Shown piece after piece: positions 11,314-13,167 of a stretch of DNA of 13,167 nucleotides. The notes beneath the pieces are model-generated. The model ran no database searches. It was not told the origin of the DNA and worked only from the letters and a program-made list of their open reading frames with translations. Source of the DNA: Clostridia bacterium (GTDB lineage Bacteria; Bacillota; Clostridia; Christensenellales; Borkfalkiaceae). The DNA lies in contig CAAGGZ010000080.1 of the NCBI GenBank assembly GCA_900769545.1, positions 1-13,167 on the forward strand, read 5' to 3'. Position 1 is the first letter of the stretch, and every line of letters starts with the position of its first letter. The position numbers and the translations under genes are program-made.

Positions 11314-12555
11314 ATGAGAAATACTTTATCTGACGATTTAATAACAATTACGCAAAAACTGATGATGGCGCGTGAGCGCAACGAGATAATCAATCTCGCA
11401 AGCGAATATAACGCCTTAATCCAACGGGCAATGCAACTTGAATCACAAGGCAATGCCATATCTAAACAACAAGCAAAGTCTGTAACGACAATCATGAAAT
11501 TCACTTATAAGGAGATTCAAATGATGTCGTTCACATTCAAAAAAGAATTTATAGCAAATGGGCTTGCCGCCCACGTGCTAAAAAAAGAAAGCGGTAGGAA
11601 CTCGTACTGTTACGAAATTCGCTACCGCTCTAATGGTTACAATATTATCGCATCCTCTACCGATTTGAGAGAAGCAAAGAAAAAGTTTTTGGCAAAGACC
11701 GTGCCGGGCGAGATTGAGAAATATCGCGTTAAGAAACTGAAAACAGGTCGAGACCTGCTTGAAGAAGTATTTGACGAATGGTATATGGTCAAGAAAGGCA
11801 CTATCACTGAAAAAGAACTGAAAAGGTTTTACGTAAATTTTATGGGCTTGCCCGAAACCCTACGGCCAAAACCCATTGCAACTATACGTGCAGGCGATAT
11901 AGATAAGGTTCTAAAAGACGTGAAGCCGCGCAAATATGAAGAATTGCGTACCCTGTTCAACGGTATTTTTAAATACGCCGTGGCGAGTGGTATTATTCAA
12001 CACAATCCCGTCGCTTTAATCAAGTTCAAACGAGCCGAAAGGCAAAATCGCGAGGCTTTATCCGAGGAACAAATCAAATCGTTTTTGGAGCGCGTAGAAT
12101 TACCTGAATTTGAGCCGATTAAGCAAGGAGCGTATTTGCTCTACTTTTTCGGACTTCGCCCCTGCGAAATCGACGAAGAAACTCGCCGTGATGGCGATTT
12201 CCTAATTGCTCGTAATCGCAAGCGTAAAAATGGGAAAATTGAGTATAAAAAAATCCCCGTGCCGAAAGAGGCACAGGGATTGATTGACTGGGATAGCCCA
12301 CTTGTATTTAATTGTTCTGACTGGAAACGCGATAAACTGTTTAAGTCGTTGCTTGGCGATGGCGAAAACACAACATACTGCTTGCGCCATACTTTTTCAA
12401 CGCTGTGCCAGCAATATGTTCGCCCCGACATAGTAGATATTTGGATGGGAGATTCGCCTCAAAGACTCGTCGGAAAAGTATATACTCACTTTCCCGATAA
12501 GTTTATGAAAGAGCAAATGGATATGGTGATATTCCCTACGCTTGAAAGCCTTTAA
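11314..12555 (+). CDS. int: Phage tyrosine integrase
   Basis: A 413-residue tyrosine recombinase that catalyses site-specific integration and excision. Core-binding residues are about 145-240. In the catalytic domain (about 245-400), R282 lies in FGLRPCEI, the CLRHTFST box gives R358 and H359, and the nucleophile is probably Y390 in GKVYTHFP. The usual first His of HxLRH is Y355, and the usual LGH His before the nucleophile is replaced in MGD (D380), so two catalytic helpers are non-canonical. Two starts are plausible: 11314 (AAGGAG 13 nt away) and ATGATG at 11521/11524 with AAGGAG 6-9 nt upstream. The latter gives about 344 residues and drops a helical N-terminal segment. It points at the tRNA cluster 140 bp downstream. 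Confidence 0.9.
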   Translation: MRNTLSDDLITITQKLMMARERNEIINLASEYNALIQRAMQLESQGNAISKQQAKSVTTIMKFTYKEIQMMSFTFKKEFIANGLAAHVLKKESGRNSYCYEIRYRSNGYNIIASSTDLREAKKKFLAKTVPGEIEKYRVKKLKTGRDLLEEVFDEWYMVKKGTITEKELKRFYVNFMGLPETLRPKPIATIRAGDIDKVLKDVKPRKYEELRTLFNGIFKYAVASGIIQHNPVALIKFKRAERQNREALSEEQIKSFLERVELPEFEPIKQGAYLLYFFGLRPCEIDEETRRDGDFLIARNRKRKNGKIEYKKIPVPKEAQGLIDWDSPLVFNCSDWKRDKLFKSLLGDGENTTYCLRHTFSTLCQQYVRPDIVDIWMGDSPQRLVGKVYTHFPDKFMKEQMDMVIFPTLESL

Positions 12556-12577
12556 AAATAAGGATTTTTTAGGCGAT

Positions 12578-12601
12578 TTTGTTCACCAATTTGTTCACCA
12601 A
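12578..12601 (+). repeat. 2 x 12-bp tandem repeat at probable element end
   Basis: TTTGTTCACCAA occurs twice in immediate succession (12578-12589 and 12590-12601), just after the integrase and before the host tRNA terminator. Tandem direct repeats beside att sites often bind the integrase arm domain. The other att site is outside the window, so no core can be assigned. Confidence 0.5.
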
Positions 12602-12651
12602 ACCCCACCGAAAACGCATTTTCGAGCGAATTTTTATACAAAAATGCAAAG

Positions 12652-12697
12652 AAAAACACGACTTTATGCGTTAATTTTTGCATAAAAGTCGTGTTTT
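12652..12697 (-). terminator. Terminator of the tRNA operon
   Basis: A 16-bp stem with one bulged base (AAACACGACTTTTATGC against GCATAAAGTCGTGTTT on the minus strand) and a ~10-nt loop is followed leftward by TTTTTCTTT. It starts directly at the encoded CCA of tRNA-Tyr, so it ends the leftward tRNA transcript. It is also one limit for the element boundary. Confidence 0.85.
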
Positions 12698-12781
12698 GGT
12701 GGGCAGAGGTGGATTCGAACCACCGAAGTCGAAGACGTCAGATTTACAGTCTGATCCATTTGGCCGCTCTGGAATCTGCCC
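12697..12781 (-). tRNA. tRNA-Tyr (GTA)
   Basis: An 85-nt tRNA with encoded CCA: acceptor GGGCAGA/TCTGCCC, anticodon arm CAGAC-TGTAAAT-CTG region reading GTA, a long variable arm (as expected for bacterial tRNA-Tyr) and T-arm GGTGGTTCGAATCCACC. It is the last tRNA of the leftward operon, and the integrated element begins just beyond its terminator. Confidence 0.92.
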
Positions 12782-12815
12782 ATAATTTTAGTGTAGCTTC
12801 TTTGCTGCTTCGTTG

Positions 12816-12891
12816 TGGAGCCGGTGATTGGACTCGAACCCACAACCTGCTGATTACAAATCAGCTGCTCTGCCAATTGAGCTACACCGGC
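12816..12891 (-). tRNA. tRNA-Thr (TGT)
   Basis: A 76-nt cloverleaf with encoded CCA: acceptor GCCGGTG/CACCGGC, anticodon stem GCTGAT/ATCAGC with loop TTTGTAA giving TGT, and a T-arm containing GGTTCGAGTCC. It lies between tRNA-Phe and tRNA-Tyr in the same orientation. Confidence 0.95.
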
Positions 12892-12910
12892 AAGTGCCTC
12901 ACCTTTTTGG

Positions 12911-12986
12911 TGGTGCCTTGGGGCGGAATCGAACCACCGACAGGCAGATTTTCAGTCTGCTGCTCTACCGACTGAGCTACCAAGGC
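12911..12986 (-). tRNA. tRNA-Phe (GAA)
   Basis: A 76-nt cloverleaf with encoded CCA: acceptor GCCTTGG/CCAAGGC, anticodon stem CAGAC/... with loop CTGAAAA reading GAA, and T-arm GGTGGTTCGATTCCGCC. It is second in the leftward operon. Confidence 0.95.
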
Positions 12987-12991
12987 ATTTA

Positions 12992-13068
12992 TGGCGACCC
13001 AAAACGGGCTCGAACCGTCGACCTCCAGCGTGACAGGCTGGCGCTCTAACCAACTGAGCTATTGGGCC
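12992..13068 (-). tRNA. tRNA-Asp (GTC)
   Basis: A 77-nt cloverleaf with encoded CCA: acceptor GGCCCAA/TTGGGTC, anticodon stem CCAGC/GCTGG with loop CTGTCAC reading GTC, and T-arm with GGTTCGAGCCC. It is first in the leftward tRNA operon, about 34 nt from its promoter. Confidence 0.95.
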
Positions 13069-13101
13069 ATAAACCACACACTCTCAAACAAGTGCTTGTA
13101 T

Positions 13102-13130
13102 ATAATACTCTATTTGAAAATATTTGTCAA
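13102..13130 (-). promoter_or_regulatory. Promoter of the host tRNA operon
   Basis: On the minus strand, a perfect -35 TTGACA (13130-13125) and a near-perfect -10 TATTAT (13107-13102) lie 17 bp apart, ending 34 bp before tRNA-Asp. A strong constitutive sigma-A promoter, as expected for stable RNA. Confidence 0.85.
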
Positions 13131-13167
13131 GCATTTTTTTCTGCTTTTTTAGCAATTTTGAAAAAAA

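Noticed and set aside
12609..12624. Hairpin CGAAAA/TTTTCG after the integrase as a terminator
   Set aside because: The stem is only 6 bp and A/T-rich, with no clean T-run directly after it. It is too weak to call.
12664..13049. Small frames across the tRNA cluster
   Set aside because: They are translations of tRNA genes (typical tRNA-derived peptides such as GLEPTT-like strings) and not real proteins.

Overview
The window is the early/lysogeny end of an integrated temperate phage (or closely related integrative element) plus the host tRNA cluster beside which it sits. Strong AGGAGG-type ribosome binding sites, consensus sigma-A promoters, moderately low GC and the gene families point to a Gram-positive Bacillota host, probably a Clostridia-type gut bacterium. 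I cannot name a species. The left edge cuts through a small phage gene, so the element continues beyond position 1.

Layout. Positions 1-9092 hold a tightly packed leftward (minus-strand) early operon. Reading in the direction of transcription from the right: three short HTH proteins and a 46-residue very basic protein (8319-9092); a 156-residue Cys/HTH-like protein; another XRE regulator; a zinc-ribbon mini-protein; a 62-residue unknown; a structured, tRNA-like RNA region (about 6975-7092); a recombination pair (Sak4-type RecA-like ATPase plus a PD-(D/E)XK nuclease); a replication pair (DUF6291-type protein with internal repeats that may be the origin, plus a DnaC-like helicase loader); a coiled-coil protein; a PcfK/AcrIIA9-like protein; a PcfJ-like protein; and the start of a Cys-rich mini-protein. 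Most junctions are ATGA/TAATG overlaps or gaps of a few bases, implying translational coupling.

Positions 9093-9795 are the control region. Two small predicted membrane proteins converge there (9171-9449 plus, 9446-9580 minus). Next to them are a perfect-consensus leftward promoter (TTGACA-17-TATAAT), a likely rightward promoter, and three copies of an 18-bp dyad with consensus AGTCTAAA-NN-TTTAGACT. This resembles a lambda-like three-operator genetic switch. The rightward (plus-strand) lysogeny operon follows: a zinc-ribbon/TerB_N protein split by a -1 frame change, a short HTH repressor candidate and a tyrosine integrase.

The integrase ends 142 bp short of a leftward host tRNA operon: promoter 13102-13130, then Asp(GTC), Phe(GAA), Thr(TGT), Tyr(GTA), then a strong terminator. 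The element boundary must lie at or near 12556-12697, next to a 2 x 12-bp tandem repeat.

The most unusual observations are the tRNA-like RNA ahead of the recombination operon, the three-operator switch, the frame-split TerB_N gene, and an identical 16-bp dyad found both ahead of the integrase and inside the replication operon.
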